A stretch of DNA of 64,000 nucleotides from DASXRU01 sp034665305 (GCA_034665305.1 JAXDFZ010000010.1:434001-498000); one strand, 5' to 3'. Shown: positions 7,217 through 15,984, counted from the first letter of the stretch. Notes: generated by a model from the letters alone, not told the origin. Numbers and translations are program-made.

Positions 7217-9547
7217 CTACGTCCGCGAACGCGCCAGCAGGTATAACCCCAACATGCCGAAGATCGAAACCGGCGCCCAGGCCGCCACCGGCGGCGGCAG
7301 AAATCCATTCGCCCCCAATTGCTGAAAGCCCGATATCATTCCCAGAAAGACCAGGCTAATACCGATCGCAGTTGCCAGCGCCGCAAAGGCGCCACGGCGA
7401 CCGAAACTAAAAGCGAGCGGGATTCCCACCAGCGCCATGACCAGCGCACCATAAGGCTCTGCGCGTTTGCGCGCGAGGGCCACGGTTAAGTTCGTCGCTG
7501 CTACGCCCTGCTGCTTCATGTGCGCGAGGTAGTTGCGCAATTGCTCGTAGTTTAGATAGGAAGACTTTACCAGTGAGGGCTTGAACAGATCCGGCGATAC
7601 GATTTCCGCCAAATCGATGTTCTCATGATGCGCCATTTTGGCGGAGGCTATGTCGAGCTCGTCCACAACTTCAATGCGCAACTTTCCGTCCGGCCCCCAC
7701 GATCCTATTTTTCCCATCATTATTTTTTGCACGTGCACGTCGTCCGGATCAAAGAAGTAAACCTGAGGATTGACCAGGGTCCCCGTCTCTTCATCGTATT
7801 CGTAGGAATAGATTGAGTGGCCGGTTGGTGTCGCCAGCCATTGGCGGCCGAGGGGCTCTTCGGTTTTCGCGACGCCGCCGCGTAACTGTGCCTTTAGCGC
7901 GTCCTGTCTTTGATTCGCGCGCGGCATGACGCGCTCCTGAACGAACCACACCCCACCGCCGACGATCGCAGCAAAGAAAAGCCCCGGGAGGGCCAGACGA
8001 AAGATACTTTGTCCCGCCGCCCACCAGGCGATGGCTTCGCTGCGCCGAACCAATAATGCGTAAGTTGCGAGTGACGCAATCAGCATGCACGCCGGCGCGA
8101 GCGAAACGCTGATCAACGGAAACAGCGCGAGTAAATATTTCAAGATCAACCCGGAGCCGACGGTTTTGTTGGCAGTGATTCTCCAAACGTCGAACAAAGT
8201 GAAAATGTAAACCAGGGCGACCAGTGCCAGGAACACGGTTGCGAAACTTGCCAGCAGACCGCGTAGCAAAGTGATATCAAGGAGGCGCAATGCGCCGCCG
8301 CGCAGGCGTCGTCCGAACTGGCCCGCAACCGGCGCGCGCTTTGGGGCCGCAGTTCTGACGCGTTTCGTGCGTCTCATCCAACTGAATGCGGGTCGTTCGC
8401 TGGTTATGATGAGCGCGATTCCCAACAACAGGATCAGAAGACTTGCCGACCACATACCGATGAGGGGCCTTAGGTGGCCGCCGCGAACCATCGTTTCACC
8501 TGCGAGTGAGAGAAGATAATAAACGGTCATCGCCACGACTGAGAGCAGCGCGCCGAATCCCCGCCCGCCGCGCTTAACCCGCAAGCCCAAGCCGGCTCCT
8601 AACAACCCCAGAAGAATTGGAGCGGCTGCCAGCACCAAACGCCGGTGCATAACGATCGAAGCTTTCAAGCCATCAGGCCCGGATGCGATGCGCGCGCGCT
8701 GGACCAGCTCACCCCAGCCCAGCTCCTCCGGGTCGAGCACGGCGCCTTGCATCGTATTGAAGAGGTTGTTGCGCCGCAGCGTCAGCAGAGTCAATTCACG
8801 GCGTGCCTGGCCCGATCGGTTCAGGGAAATTTCCGCGGCGTGCTCGCCTGATTGGGCGGGCATGTCAATCGCCAGAGTATCAGTGAGGACGATCTCTGAA
8901 TGCTGAGAAGATAAATCGATGCGCCCGGTGCGCGCCGTCACGACGCGGACGCGCCCGTCACGTTCCTGCGAGTAGATAAAGATCCGGCCCCATTGACCGT
9001 TCACCTTGTCTTCGTCGCGCACGTAAATCGTGCTGGCGGGAATCTCTGTATTAAAAACGCGGGCATCGACCGGGGAGTTCAACTTGTACAGCGCCGCATT
9101 TAGCGCGGCTTGCTTCAGTGCCCGCAGCGAACGGGGAGCAAGCGTCATACCCACATACGCCGTGAAAGCGGCCAGGCACAGACTAATCAGGAGTACGGAC
9201 CGCAGAATGTTCCAGGTGCCCACGCCGGCCGCGCGCATGGCAACGAGTTCAGAGTCAGTACCCATGCGGCTGAAACCGATGACGGCTCCGGCCAGCACAG
9301 CCATCGGAATTGTAAACAGCAGGACGGTGGGTAATAAGTGCAGTTCGATTTCCAGCACCGTAAACAAGGGAATCTGAGCGTCAAGGAATGGATCGGCAAA
9401 GCGGTCGGCCTGTTGGGCGAACAGGACCGCGCTGAGAAGAAAGACAGATAGCAAGGCGTAAGGCAGCACGGCCTTAATGACATAGAGATCGACTAGCTTG
9501 CTGTTTCGTCTACGCAAAGTTACGCGCCTTCCAAATTGCTGGGACAT
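7217..9547 (-). CDS. Fused LptF-LptG permease (LPS export)
   Basis: One 776-residue chain holds two consecutive YjgP/YjgQ (LptF/LptG) permease units. Unit one (about 1-385) begins LYVIKAVLPYALLSVFLL, has paired N-terminal helices, a periplasmic beta-jellyroll region around residues 135-270 and three C-terminal helices ending in LLILLLGIALIITSERP. A basic linker (about 390-415) leads to unit two, LDITLLRGLLASFATVFLA onward, with its own jellyroll and closing helices. In enteric bacteria these are two proteins that form the membrane part of LptB2FG, which extracts LPS for transport. The ATG at 9547 (MSQQ) is preferred to the upstream TTG. No lptA/B/C gene is in the window. The fusion looks complete, with no internal stop. 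Confidence 0.9.
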   Translation of the reverse strand: MSQQFGRRVTLRRRNSKLVDLYVIKAVLPYALLSVFLLSAVLFAQQADRFADPFLDAQIPLFTVLEIELHLLPTVLLFTIPMAVLAGAVIGFSRMGTDSELVAMRAAGVGTWNILRSVLLISLCLAAFTAYVGMTLAPRSLRALKQAALNAALYKLNSPVDARVFNTEIPASTIYVRDEDKVNGQWGRIFIYSQERDGRVRVVTARTGRIDLSSQHSEIVLTDTLAIDMPAQSGEHAAEISLNRSGQARRELTLLTLRRNNLFNTMQGAVLDPEELGWGELVQRARIASGPDGLKASIVMHRRLVLAAAPILLGLLGAGLGLRVKRGGRGFGALLSVVAMTVYYLLSLAGETMVRGGHLRPLIGMWSASLLILLLGIALIITSERPAFSWMRRTKRVRTAAPKRAPVAGQFGRRLRGGALRLLDITLLRGLLASFATVFLALVALVYIFTLFDVWRITANKTVGSGLILKYLLALFPLISVSLAPACMLIASLATYALLVRRSEAIAWWAAGQSIFRLALPGLFFAAIVGGGVWFVQERVMPRANQRQDALKAQLRGGVAKTEEPLGRQWLATPTGHSIYSYEYDEETGTLVNPQVYFFDPDDVHVQKIMMGKIGSWGPDGKLRIEVVDELDIASAKMAHHENIDLAEIVSPDLFKPSLVKSSYLNYEQLRNYLAHMKQQGVAATNLTVALARKRAEPYGALVMALVGIPLAFSFGRRGAFAALATAIGISLVFLGMISGFQQLGANGFLPPPVAAWAPVSIFGMLGLYLLARSRT

Positions 9548-9614
9548 GAGCAAACTTGATTCTACGATGAAGTTGTCGATTCAGCGATCAGACGCTCACA
9601 AACTTTTAGCGCGC

Positions 9615-9880
9615 ATTGTTTAGCGGCCGGTTACCGCCCGCGCGTAGTTATTTGTTAGATCGCTTCGGATGCTTGCAAGAGCCCGCATCGCGGGCGGCAT
9701 ATCAGTAGCCCACAGCGCGAGCTGGGGTCCACGAGCGATCGAATCCAAGCTCGCGAAGCGAGCGACATAATTACGCCCGCGTCGATTCGTCGCGCCAGCA
9801 ACTTTTATGTCGCCCCTCTGGGGCTCTGATTGCGATCTCGCAACTTTACCCACAGCTTGCGCTGTGGGCTACGAATATTC
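9615..9880. repeat. Inverted-repeat cluster (CCCACAGCGC... / ...GCTGTGGG)
   Basis: The 372-bp gap between lptFG and the ABC permease has no gene. It holds interleaved palindromes: AGCCCGCATCGCGGGC near 9680, AGCCCACAGCGCGAGCT near 9708 paired with AGCTTGCGCTGTGGGCT near 9853, and GCTCGCGAAGCGAGC near 9750. Its placement at the 5' side of lptFG and the 3' side of the permease suggests passive accumulation. Confidence 0.75.
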
Positions 9881-9896
9881 CGTTGGCTGGTTGACC

Positions 9897-9919
9897 GTCC
9901 AGTCGAAATAAGACTGGAC
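9897..9919 (-). terminator. Perfect 8-bp stem-loop directly after the ABC permease stop
   Basis: GTCCAGTC and GACTGGAC pair perfectly around a 7-base loop, starting at the base after the permease stop codon. No T-run follows on the minus strand, so an intrinsic terminator is not certain; it could instead protect the mRNA 3' end. Confidence 0.4.
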
Positions 9920-10744
9920 TCAAATCACGTCGGCGAAATTTTTCCGCGTCTTGGCAAACCACCAGTAGCCGAACGCAAACGAGATAACCGCAAACACTGA
10001 GAAGTAAGCCAGGCCCGGCCAATCAGGCGGCAGGCCGTCGATCAGTATGCGACGGTAATTATTAATCAGCGGCGTGAACGGGTTTAGTTGGATGTAAGGC
10101 AGGTAACGCGCGGGCACGATTGATTCAGGGTAAATAATCGGTGTCAGGTACATCCACGCCATCAGGACGAGGGTGATGCCCTGAACGATGTCGCGCAGGA
10201 AAACTCCCAGCGACGCCAGCAGCCACGCCGCTCCCAGCGTCGCGATCAGTTGCGGCACAAGCAAAACGGGCAGCCAGAGTATCGAAGCGTGCAGCTCGTG
10301 ACGAATTACAACCAGTGCGAGCAGTAGCGCGACCGTCCCGAACATTTGATTGGCGAGCGATGCGAGTGTCTGCGCTACCGGCAGCGTCTCGAGAGGAAAC
10401 ACGACGCGCTTGACGAGGTTGGCGTGGGCCACGATCGTTCCGGCCGAAAGTTGCAGCGATTCCTGAAACGCGGTCCATGGCAGCAAGCCGCAAAAAAGAT
10501 AAAGCGCGTAGTCCCAGGGCGAGTTGCTTAAGCCGAACCGCGCTTTGAAAATCTCGGCGAAGAGAAACGTGAAGATGGCAATCATCACGACCGGCGTCAG
10601 GAGGGCCCAGACAATCCCCAGCACGGAGCCTTTATAGCGCAAGGCCAGTTCGCGGCGCGCCAGCGACAGGATCAGATTGAGCCGGCCGGGCATTTCCCAG
10701 AGCGGCTGCCACATCGCGCGCCGTGCAGTTTGTGCGGAGATCAT
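9920..10744 (-). CDS. ABC-2 type polysaccharide export permease (Wzm-like)
   Basis: About 274 residues with six hydrophobic helices. RRELALRYKGSVLGIVWALL is the typical N-terminal block of the Wzm/TagG/KpsM permeases, followed by PVVMIAIFTFLFAEIF, a GLLPWTAFQESL loop and NLVKRVVFPLETLPV. The ATG at 10744 (MISAQTARR) is chosen because the upstream extension is a Leu/Pro-rich stretch from intergenic DNA. Such permeases pair with a nucleotide-binding subunit to export undecaprenyl-linked O-antigen or capsule. No ATPase gene is adjacent; a matching Wzt-like ATPase lies at 50360-51679. A Trm112-type methyltransferase gene is upstream, 282 bp away, on the same strand. Confidence 0.92.
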   Translation of the reverse strand: MISAQTARRAMWQPLWEMPGRLNLILSLARRELALRYKGSVLGIVWALLTPVVMIAIFTFLFAEIFKARFGLSNSPWDYALYLFCGLLPWTAFQESLQLSAGTIVAHANLVKRVVFPLETLPVAQTLASLANQMFGTVALLLALVVIRHELHASILWLPVLLVPQLIATLGAAWLLASLGVFLRDIVQGITLVLMAWMYLTPIIYPESIVPARYLPYIQLNPFTPLINNYRRILIDGLPPDWPGLAYFSVFAVISFAFGYWWFAKTRKNFADVI

Positions 10745-10844
10745 TGGAAGTAGTTTATAGAGGCCAGAGGCCGGGCGGAAGTCGGCAGACGGCAGGAGCA
10801 GGAGACAGGGGAGAAGGGGCAGATGGCAGGAACGCGCAGACAAT

Positions 10845-10998
10845 CATTTTCCATATGTCATTTTCCATTTCTCATTTTTCATTGGTGGCGTTCATTGGGT
10901 AATTTTGATTAATGGCGGGCGCGCTCCGTGAGCGTTGAAGCGCAAATCCCCCAACGTAAAGGGAAAAATGAGAAATGGAAAATGACATATGGAAAATG
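10845..10998. repeat. Long AT-rich palindrome (about 36-base arms)
   Basis: CATTTTCCATATGTCATTTT... at 10845-10880 is mirrored by ...AAAATGACATATGGAAAATG at 10963-10998. Outer GGCAGGAGCAGGAG and CTGCCTCCTGC stretches (about 10785-10800 and 11013-11030) also pair. The loop of about 80 bases has no visible gene. The element fills the 282-bp gap between the permease and methyltransferase genes. Confidence 0.85.
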
Positions 10999-11026
10999 GT
11001 TTTCCGGTCCTGCCTACTGCCTCCTG

Positions 11027-12028
11027 CTACCTTATCTTCCCGAGTCCGCGCCAGCTATTCTTATTGTGCCAGCTGATTTGCACGTCCGTGGCGGCGATCT
11101 GTTTCCACCATTCTTCGAACTCTTCCCGCTTCAAGTAAAACGCGGTCGGCGCCACCAGGTGATCGAAAACGATCGCGTGTTGTTCCCGCCAGTTGAAGCC
11201 GGCAATTGCTTTCAGATAGTCGTTGTAAAAAAGTTTTCCCGCGATTGCCGAGCCGCCCGCGGATTTATTCAGCGGTCCATACACCAGTTTCGTGGCGGCG
11301 TAAATTATCGCAGCGGGCAGACGTGAAAGGTGCAGCAACGCGCGACGGTTGATCCGCGAAGTGAATCCGGCGCGCACCGGATTCACCCACCGCGTAATCC
11401 ACTCGTTGTTCTCCGCGCCGTAAACCCACGCGGAAAGATGGCCGCCCGGTTTCACCTTTGAAGCCAGTGACGCAAATCCACCCAGCGGGTTCGGCAGGTG
11501 ATGCAGCACGCCTACCGAAAAAGCGTAGTCAAATATCCGCGCGAAAGGCAGTTGGTAAATGTCAGCCTGCACGATGTGCGCATTTGGTAAGTGACGCGTA
11601 GCCGCGAACGCCGTCTCAACTGCGTCACTGAGGTCGAGGCCAATGACGTCACGCGCGCGCCAATTTGCGGCGAGTTGTGTGTGCCGGCCTTTCCCGCAGC
11701 CACCTTCGAGCACGAGCTTGCCGGAAAAAAAATCAGGTCGCACCGGTGCGATCCAACCCAAAAACTGTTCGGCGTAGCGATCGTCATGATGGCTGAAGTG
11801 TTGCCACGACCAGCCGAAGTTTGCCGCAGTTGCCGCTTTGTCAGATTCGAGTTGACTAAGATTAGCGAAACGGGGAATGCCGCGGACCACAGGAAAGACT
11901 TTGCTGCAGGACGCGCACGAGAGTTCGCCTTCCAGAATCTCGGGGCCTTCGCTTTCCGCTGTACTCGAAAGCTGGATCGGGCCGGCGCACGATGGGCAAC
12001 TCAAATACTGTAACAGGCTCTGTTTCAT
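11027..12028 (-). CDS. SAM-dependent methyltransferase with N-terminal Trm112-like zinc ribbon
   Basis: 333 residues. The N-terminus has two Cys pairs (CPSCAGPI near residue 10 and CASCSKVF near 38) followed by PVVRGIPRF, the Trm112-type pattern often fused to class I methyltransferases. The SAM motif is LVLEGGCGKGRHT at about 107-119. DLSDAV is motif II and FSVGVLHHLPNP is the motif around strand beta-4/beta-5 of type-11 methyltransferases. The C-terminal third is of no known function. The acceptor is unknown; the Wzm-like permease next to it suggests a lipid- or glycan-linked substrate, but this is only context. Confidence 0.87.
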   Translation of the reverse strand: MKQSLLQYLSCPSCAGPIQLSSTAESEGPEILEGELSCASCSKVFPVVRGIPRFANLSQLESDKAATAANFGWSWQHFSHHDDRYAEQFLGWIAPVRPDFFSGKLVLEGGCGKGRHTQLAANWRARDVIGLDLSDAVETAFAATRHLPNAHIVQADIYQLPFARIFDYAFSVGVLHHLPNPLGGFASLASKVKPGGHLSAWVYGAENNEWITRWVNPVRAGFTSRINRRALLHLSRLPAAIIYAATKLVYGPLNKSAGGSAIAGKLFYNDYLKAIAGFNWREQHAIVFDHLVAPTAFYLKREEFEEWWKQIAATDVQISWHNKNSWRGLGKIR

Positions 12029-12042
12029 AGACTGCTCGTTAG

Positions 12043-12166
12043 AGTAAATAGTAAATGGTAAATGGTAAATCGTGGGTATCGCCGCTCGCTCTTACCATTT
12101 ACCATTCACCATTCACCATCCACCATTCACCATCCACCATTCACCATTCACCATTCACCATTCACT
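12043..12166. repeat. Heptanucleotide array (TAAATGG / CCATTCA) in inverted arrangement
   Basis: At 12043-12070 a GTAAATG-type unit repeats about four times. At 12092-12166 the complementary type (CCATTCA, CCATCCA) repeats about ten times. The two arrays face each other across about 20 bases. They lie between the methyltransferase gene start and the dienelactone hydrolase gene; the remaining bases to 12265 contain only the ribosome-binding site TCCGGAGG. Confidence 0.9.
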
Positions 12167-12265
12167 TTTGGAGACTACCCGATTGCGGCGAAAGTTTCAC
12201 TGTATGCCAGTCCTTTGCTAGAATCGCTCTTCCCCTGAATCAAACATTTCTTCCGGAGGCACACA

Positions 12266-13252
12266 ATGAAAGCAGCCGACCGTCTGCGCGTCTTAACCAC
12301 CATCGGCATAGCAGTCCTGGCACTGTTCACGATCGCGAACCGCGCATCGGGCCAGGGCATGGACCACCAGCACATGAATCATACGATGCCCGTCGCATCG
12401 TCAGATCCCGAGACACAGGATTGGGCCAAAGCGCGCCTGGCAAAATCATCACGCCATCAGGAGTGGGTGAAAGTCAAAAATGGCGATCGCGAGGTCAACG
12501 CGTTTGTGGTTTATCCGGAAGTGAGCAAAAAAGCGACTGCGGTGATCGTAATTCATGAAATTTTCGGCATGTCCGATTGGGTGCAGAGTTTGACCGATCA
12601 ATTGGCCGAGGCTGGCTACATCGCGATCGCACCGGATCTACTTTCCGGGATGGGGCTAAATGGCGGCGGAACTGACGCGATACGCGCTGCTGACAGTAAT
12701 GGAGTGGGGAAGGCGATCCAGGCCCTGCCGCCCGATCAAATCACCGGCGATCTAAACGCCATCGCTGCTTACGTCACGAAACTTCCGGCCGCGAACGGGA
12801 AGTTAGCCGTCGGAGGTTTCTGTTGGGGCGGCACTCAGACGTTCCTTTACGCGACGAATAATCCTAAGTTGAAAGCGGCGTTTGTGTTCTACGGGTCAGC
12901 TCCGATGAAAGCGCAGGAAATGGATCTGGAAGCATTGGCGCGAATCAAGACACCGGTCTATGGCTTCTATGCCGGAAACGACGTGCGCATCAACGCTACT
13001 TTGCCGAAGACGATTGCCGCGATGAATGAGTTGAAGAAGAAGTACGATCCCCTAACTTATGAAGGGGCGGGCCACGGTTTCATGCGCGCCGGAGATGCAC
13101 CCCCGCCGACAGCGCCGGTAAGCAAAGGGGACCAGGCGGCAGACGAGAAAGCGGCGGCCGATTATCAAAAGGCGCTCGTCGCGTACCAGGGCAATAAGAA
13201 GGCACGCGATGAAGCGTGGATCAGGTGGAAGAAACTTTTAGGTTCCCTGTGA
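12266..13252 (+). CDS. Exported dienelactone-hydrolase-family protein
   Basis: 328 residues. Residues 1-30 form a signal peptide with the core IAVLALFTIANRASG. The alpha/beta-hydrolase part starts at about 70: VIVIHEIFGMSDW carries the family's Glu near the active site, GGFCWGGTQTF holds the nucleophilic Cys, YAGNDVRI gives the Asp, and GAGHGFM the His. This Cys-His-Asp triad is typical of the DLH family rather than Ser lipases. A C-terminal helical, Lys/Ala-rich tail of about 60 residues follows. A mature periplasmic or outer-membrane location is likely. The substrate is not known. A strong RBS (GGAGG) precedes the ATG. Its 3' end overlaps the convergent rhodanese gene by 15 bp. Confidence 0.92.
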   Translation: MKAADRLRVLTTIGIAVLALFTIANRASGQGMDHQHMNHTMPVASSDPETQDWAKARLAKSSRHQEWVKVKNGDREVNAFVVYPEVSKKATAVIVIHEIFGMSDWVQSLTDQLAEAGYIAIAPDLLSGMGLNGGGTDAIRAADSNGVGKAIQALPPDQITGDLNAIAAYVTKLPAANGKLAVGGFCWGGTQTFLYATNNPKLKAAFVFYGSAPMKAQEMDLEALARIKTPVYGFYAGNDVRINATLPKTIAAMNELKKKYDPLTYEGAGHGFMRAGDAPPPTAPVSKGDQAADEKAAADYQKALVAYQGNKKARDEAWIRWKKLLGSL

Positions 13253-13594
13253 GCTCGCGGCTTCTTTCGCATCGACTGGAAGACCGGCCTTTTCCCAGGC
13301 TTCAAATCCGCCATAGAGCGGATGCACGTTCTTCCAGCCTTGTTCCAGCAGCCGCTGGGCCACCCGCGCGCTCGACATCTCGTGATTGCAATCACAGTAC
13401 GTGATGACGGTGCGATCGCGGGGAATGTCTTCGAGGTGGTCCAACAGCTTATCGGAAGGCACGCGAATCGCGCCCGCGGCTTTCTTGTCAGACTCGCCCC
13501 AATCGGTGGCGTTGCGCGTGTCGACGAACGCTAACGGCTCGCCTCGATCCAGACGCTCTCTGACTTCATCGACGGTAACTCTGGTCACTTCCAT
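13238..13594 (-). CDS. Single-domain rhodanese-like protein
   Basis: 118 residues, a complete single rhodanese fold: FVDTRNATDWGESDKKAAGAI at the front and YCDCNHEMSSARVA at the active-site loop. The catalytic Cys would be the one in ITYC, with a longer loop than the classic CxxGxR type, as in acidobacterial and cyanobacterial single-domain members. GWKNVHPLYGGFEAWEKAGLP closes the domain. Likely a cytoplasmic sulfurtransferase or sulfur carrier. It is the last of a three-gene reverse-strand run (MobB-like, pirin, rhodanese) with 12 bp to the pirin stop. Confidence 0.93.
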   Translation of the reverse strand: MEVTRVTVDEVRERLDRGEPLAFVDTRNATDWGESDKKAAGAIRVPSDKLLDHLEDIPRDRTVITYCDCNHEMSSARVAQRLLEQGWKNVHPLYGGFEAWEKAGLPVDAKEAASSQGT

Positions 13595-13606
13595 TTCTCT
13601 CCTCCT

Positions 13607-14305
13607 TTAAGCGAGGTCGAACAGCAGGGCTTCCGCAGGTTCAGTTCCCACGATGGTAAGCACACTCTCATTACTTACGGCCGCACCATCGCCCTGCTTC
13701 AAATAGTTATCGTTAAGTTTCAACGCGCCGCGCGCTACCTGGATCCATAAATGACGGCCGGGCTCCAGCTCGTGAGTCACGGTTTCATTCAACTCCAGCA
13801 CCGTGGCATAGACCCGAGCGTCCTGATGGATCGTCACAGAGCCGCCGGCGCCGTCCGGCGAAGCAATCAAACGCAAACGGCTACGCAATTCCTCGCGCGG
13901 GAAACTGATCTGCTCGTAACTCGGGGTTAATCCATCTCTCTCCGGCAAGATCCAAATTTGCAGAAGGTGGACGGACTCATCATCCGAAGGATTGTGTTCG
14001 CTATGCGCCACGCCGGTGCCCGCGGTCATTCTTTGCAAATCGCCGGGGCGAATGACGGAGCCGGTGCCCATGCTGTCCTTGTGCTCCAACTCGCCCTCGA
14101 GAATGTAGGTGATGATCTCCATGTCCCGATGTGAATGAGTGGGAAAGCCGTGGCCTGGCTCTACGCGGTCCTCATTAATCACGCGGAGGCTGCGAAAGGC
14201 CATGTGCGCGGGATCGTAATACCGATCGAAAGAAAACGTGTGATAGGTGTTAAGCCAGCCGTGATCAAAGTGCCCACGCTCGGCGGATTTTCTAATCTTG
14301 ATCAT
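13607..14305 (-). CDS. Pirin-family bicupin protein (YhhW-like)
   Basis: 232 residues. IRKSAERGHFDHGWLNTYHTFSF... is the classic start of the YhhW/pirin group. The first cupin has the metal-binding His set in GHGFPTHSHRDMEIITYILEGE and MTAGTGVAHSEHN. The second cupin is less conserved, as usual. Members have quercetin-dioxygenase activity in vitro or act as redox sensors, and the in vivo role is unclear. The start overlaps the end of the MobB-like gene by 14 bp, which suggests translational coupling. Confidence 0.95.
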   Translation of the reverse strand: MIKIRKSAERGHFDHGWLNTYHTFSFDRYYDPAHMAFRSLRVINEDRVEPGHGFPTHSHRDMEIITYILEGELEHKDSMGTGSVIRPGDLQRMTAGTGVAHSEHNPSDDESVHLLQIWILPERDGLTPSYEQISFPREELRSRLRLIASPDGAGGSVTIHQDARVYATVLELNETVTHELEPGRHLWIQVARGALKLNDNYLKQGDGAAVSNESVLTIVGTEPAEALLFDLA

Positions 14306-15026
14306 GATGAATATTGTCCAAAGTTCGCACGGAATAATTGTAGGGGCGTCCCTCCGTGGGCGGCCCCTTTCCCATACCCAAATCGGGCGCCCACGGAGGG
14401 ACGGCCCGACAAATAAGTTCGATCAACCGGGGCAAGTCTTCCCGCGTGAAAACGGGCAAGCCATGCGGTTCCAAATCAACCGCTAACTCTTTGCACCACG
14501 AAGCGAACTTGGCCCGCGCTGTCTGACCATCGTCGGAAATAGTCGAGACGTAAATTCCGGAAGCCTTATGCAGCGCTTTGCGGGCGCTGGTCTTGATCGT
14601 TCCGCCCTCAGCGCGCGCGCACACGAGGGCGAAATCCGCTGCGACGTAATCCAGAAAACTGTTGCCTTCAATTAAGACACCGGGCGAGCGGACGCGGCCG
14701 AGTGCTTCCTGAATGCCGGGTTCCACCTGTTCATCCGTAGCAATCACCCAGTGCACATTCGCGGCGCCGGCATCCCAATAGCGTCCGGTGTCTTTGCCGG
14801 CTTCATAGTTTTCCTCGCGTCCGGAACGCACCGAAGGTTCAGCCCCAAGTAGATCGCTAACGCAGCAGGTGTGCGGATCTTTGCCGCAGGAGCGGTAGTG
14901 GCCGCGCGTTAGTTTGATTGCCTCCCACCCGGGCAGGGCGCGCAAAAGTTCGCACATCAACGTCGTCTTTCCCGTGTTGGAAGAGAAGCCGCTGACCGCT
15001 ACAACTCTTGGGCGCATGATTTTCAT
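14292..15026 (-). CDS. MobB-like P-loop NTPase with Cys-rich insertion
   Basis: About 244 residues. A Walker A (GFSSNTGKTTL) at the N-terminus, followed later by GKDTGRYWDAGAANV, matches the order of motifs in MobB, the GTP-binding partner in molybdopterin guanine dinucleotide synthesis. GVLIEGNSFLDYV corresponds to the MobB LVEG block. Between them lies CGKDPHTCC, three Cys plus a His that could bind metal; it is not part of standard MobB. The last roughly 35 residues (RAVPPWAPDLG... onward) are encoded by a palindromic repeat and probably do not belong to the fold. No molybdenum-cofactor genes are nearby. The ATG at 15026 is chosen over an upstream TTG. It is first in the run with pirin and rhodanese. 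Confidence 0.75.
   Translation of the reverse strand: MKIMRPRVVAVSGFSSNTGKTTLMCELLRALPGWEAIKLTRGHYRSCGKDPHTCCVSDLLGAEPSVRSGREENYEAGKDTGRYWDAGAANVHWVIATDEQVEPGIQEALGRVRSPGVLIEGNSFLDYVAADFALVCARAEGGTIKTSARKALHKASGIYVSTISDDGQTARAKFASWCKELAVDLEPHGLPVFTREDLPRLIELICRAVPPWAPDLGMGKGPPTEGRPYNYSVRTLDNIHHDQD
14348..14402. repeat. GTCCCTCCGTGGGCG palindrome inside coding sequence
   Basis: GTCCCTCCGTGGGCG (14348-14362) and its perfect reverse complement (14388-14402) flank 25 bases. It encodes the C-terminal tail of the MobB-like protein, read in frame up to the stop. Confidence 0.9.
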
Positions 15027-15086
15027 GATGATCAACTAACTCGCAAATCAGGTTTGCACAAAAAACTGAGATTCAGTCGCGTGTCT

Positions 15087-15179
15087 GCCCCTCCCCGTAA
15101 ACGGGAGGGGTTGGGGGTGCGGTTTCGCGAGAGTAAACCTCTCCCCCCAACCTCCTCTCCGCTCGCGGAGAGGGGGGGA
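15087..15179. repeat. G-rich/C-rich palindrome (CTCTCCCC family)
   Basis: CCCCTCCCCGTAAACGGGAGGGG forms one hairpin, and CTCTCCGCTCGCGGAGAG forms a second. The C-rich and G-rich parts also pair with each other over the whole element. A related element lies at 15805-15842 on the other side of the fRMsr gene, and a third within the 42.6-kb cluster. The 229-bp gap around it has no gene. Confidence 0.8.
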
Positions 15180-15255
15180 GAAAACCGATGTTCAGTAATT
15201 TTTCTGCAAAGCATCACAAACCTGGCCCGTTATCCGCGCGTGTCGCCCGCTCACC

Positions 15256-15765
15256 TCAGGCGCTAGTTGACTCAACAGAAGACATTTCGACAAACACGCG
15301 CACCAGGCGCTCCAATCCTGCGACGTCATCGCTGTCGAAGCGCGAAAAGGCTGGACTATCCAGGTCCAGCACTCCCAACACGCGATCGTTGTTAATGATG
15401 GGAACGACGATCTCAGAATTGGAGGCGCTGTCGCAAGCGATATGGCCCGGAAACTGATGCACGTCCGGCACGACGGTCGTCTCGCGTTTGGCTGCGGCGG
15501 TTCCGCAAACTCCTTTGCCAAGTCCGATGCGCACGCAAGCCGGGCTCCCCTGAAATGGGCCCAACACCAACTCGTTGCCACGCAAAAAGTAAAAGCCAGC
15601 CCAGTTCAACTGTGGCAATGAGTGGTAGAGCAGCGCTGACAGGTTAGCTGCGTTGGCGATCAAATCCGTTTCCCCCTGCAGCAACGCGCGCGCCTGGGCT
15701 TCCAGAGTTTGGTAGAACTCTGGCTTGGAAGTCGTTGGCTCAATTGTTTGCTCGGCCGTGCTCAT
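15256..15765 (-). CDS. msrC: Free methionine-(R)-sulfoxide reductase (GAF domain)
   Basis: 169 residues, one GAF domain of the fRMsr type. The three family cysteines are visible: ACVRIGLGKGVCG has two and HIACDSASNSEIVVPI the third, which together with GVLDLDSP defines the substrate pocket. It reduces free Met-R-sulfoxide using thioredoxin and protects the cytoplasm from oxidation. I used the ATG at 15765 (MSTAEQ) because the 28 codons upstream come from the CTCTCC repeat. It stands alone, flanked on both sides by related palindromes. Confidence 0.95.
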   Translation of the reverse strand: MSTAEQTIEPTTSKPEFYQTLEAQARALLQGETDLIANAANLSALLYHSLPQLNWAGFYFLRGNELVLGPFQGSPACVRIGLGKGVCGTAAAKRETTVVPDVHQFPGHIACDSASNSEIVVPIINNDRVLGVLDLDSPAFSRFDSDDVAGLERLVRVFVEMSSVESTSA

Positions 15766-15804
15766 TGTGTCCTGTTGGCTTGGGTAGGGTCCCGCCTTGG
15801 CGAT

Positions 15805-15842
15805 CTCTCCCCCATCCCCTCTCCGCTGGCGGAGAGGGGAGA
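15805..15842. repeat. CTCTCCCCCATCCCCTCTCCGC hairpin, CTCTCC family
   Basis: CCCCTCTCCGC and GCGGAGAGGGG pair around two bases. The sequence resembles the right half of 15087-15179. The gap to 15984 holds no other recognisable element apart from GC-rich DNA. Confidence 0.75.
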
Positions 15843-15984
15843 AAAACAAAGTCTATTGCTCACCAGAATCATACTACCCCTCGCCGCAGCCGTGCTAACA
15901 TACGCGCGCCCCGGACGGTTCGCCTCGGTTCCCATAGCGGCATGCCAGTATTTAAGGACGCAAGGTCAACTTGCTGAACGGCCA

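Noticed and set aside
9897..9919. Confident rho-independent terminator
   Set aside because: The stem is perfect but no T-tract follows; reported at low confidence.
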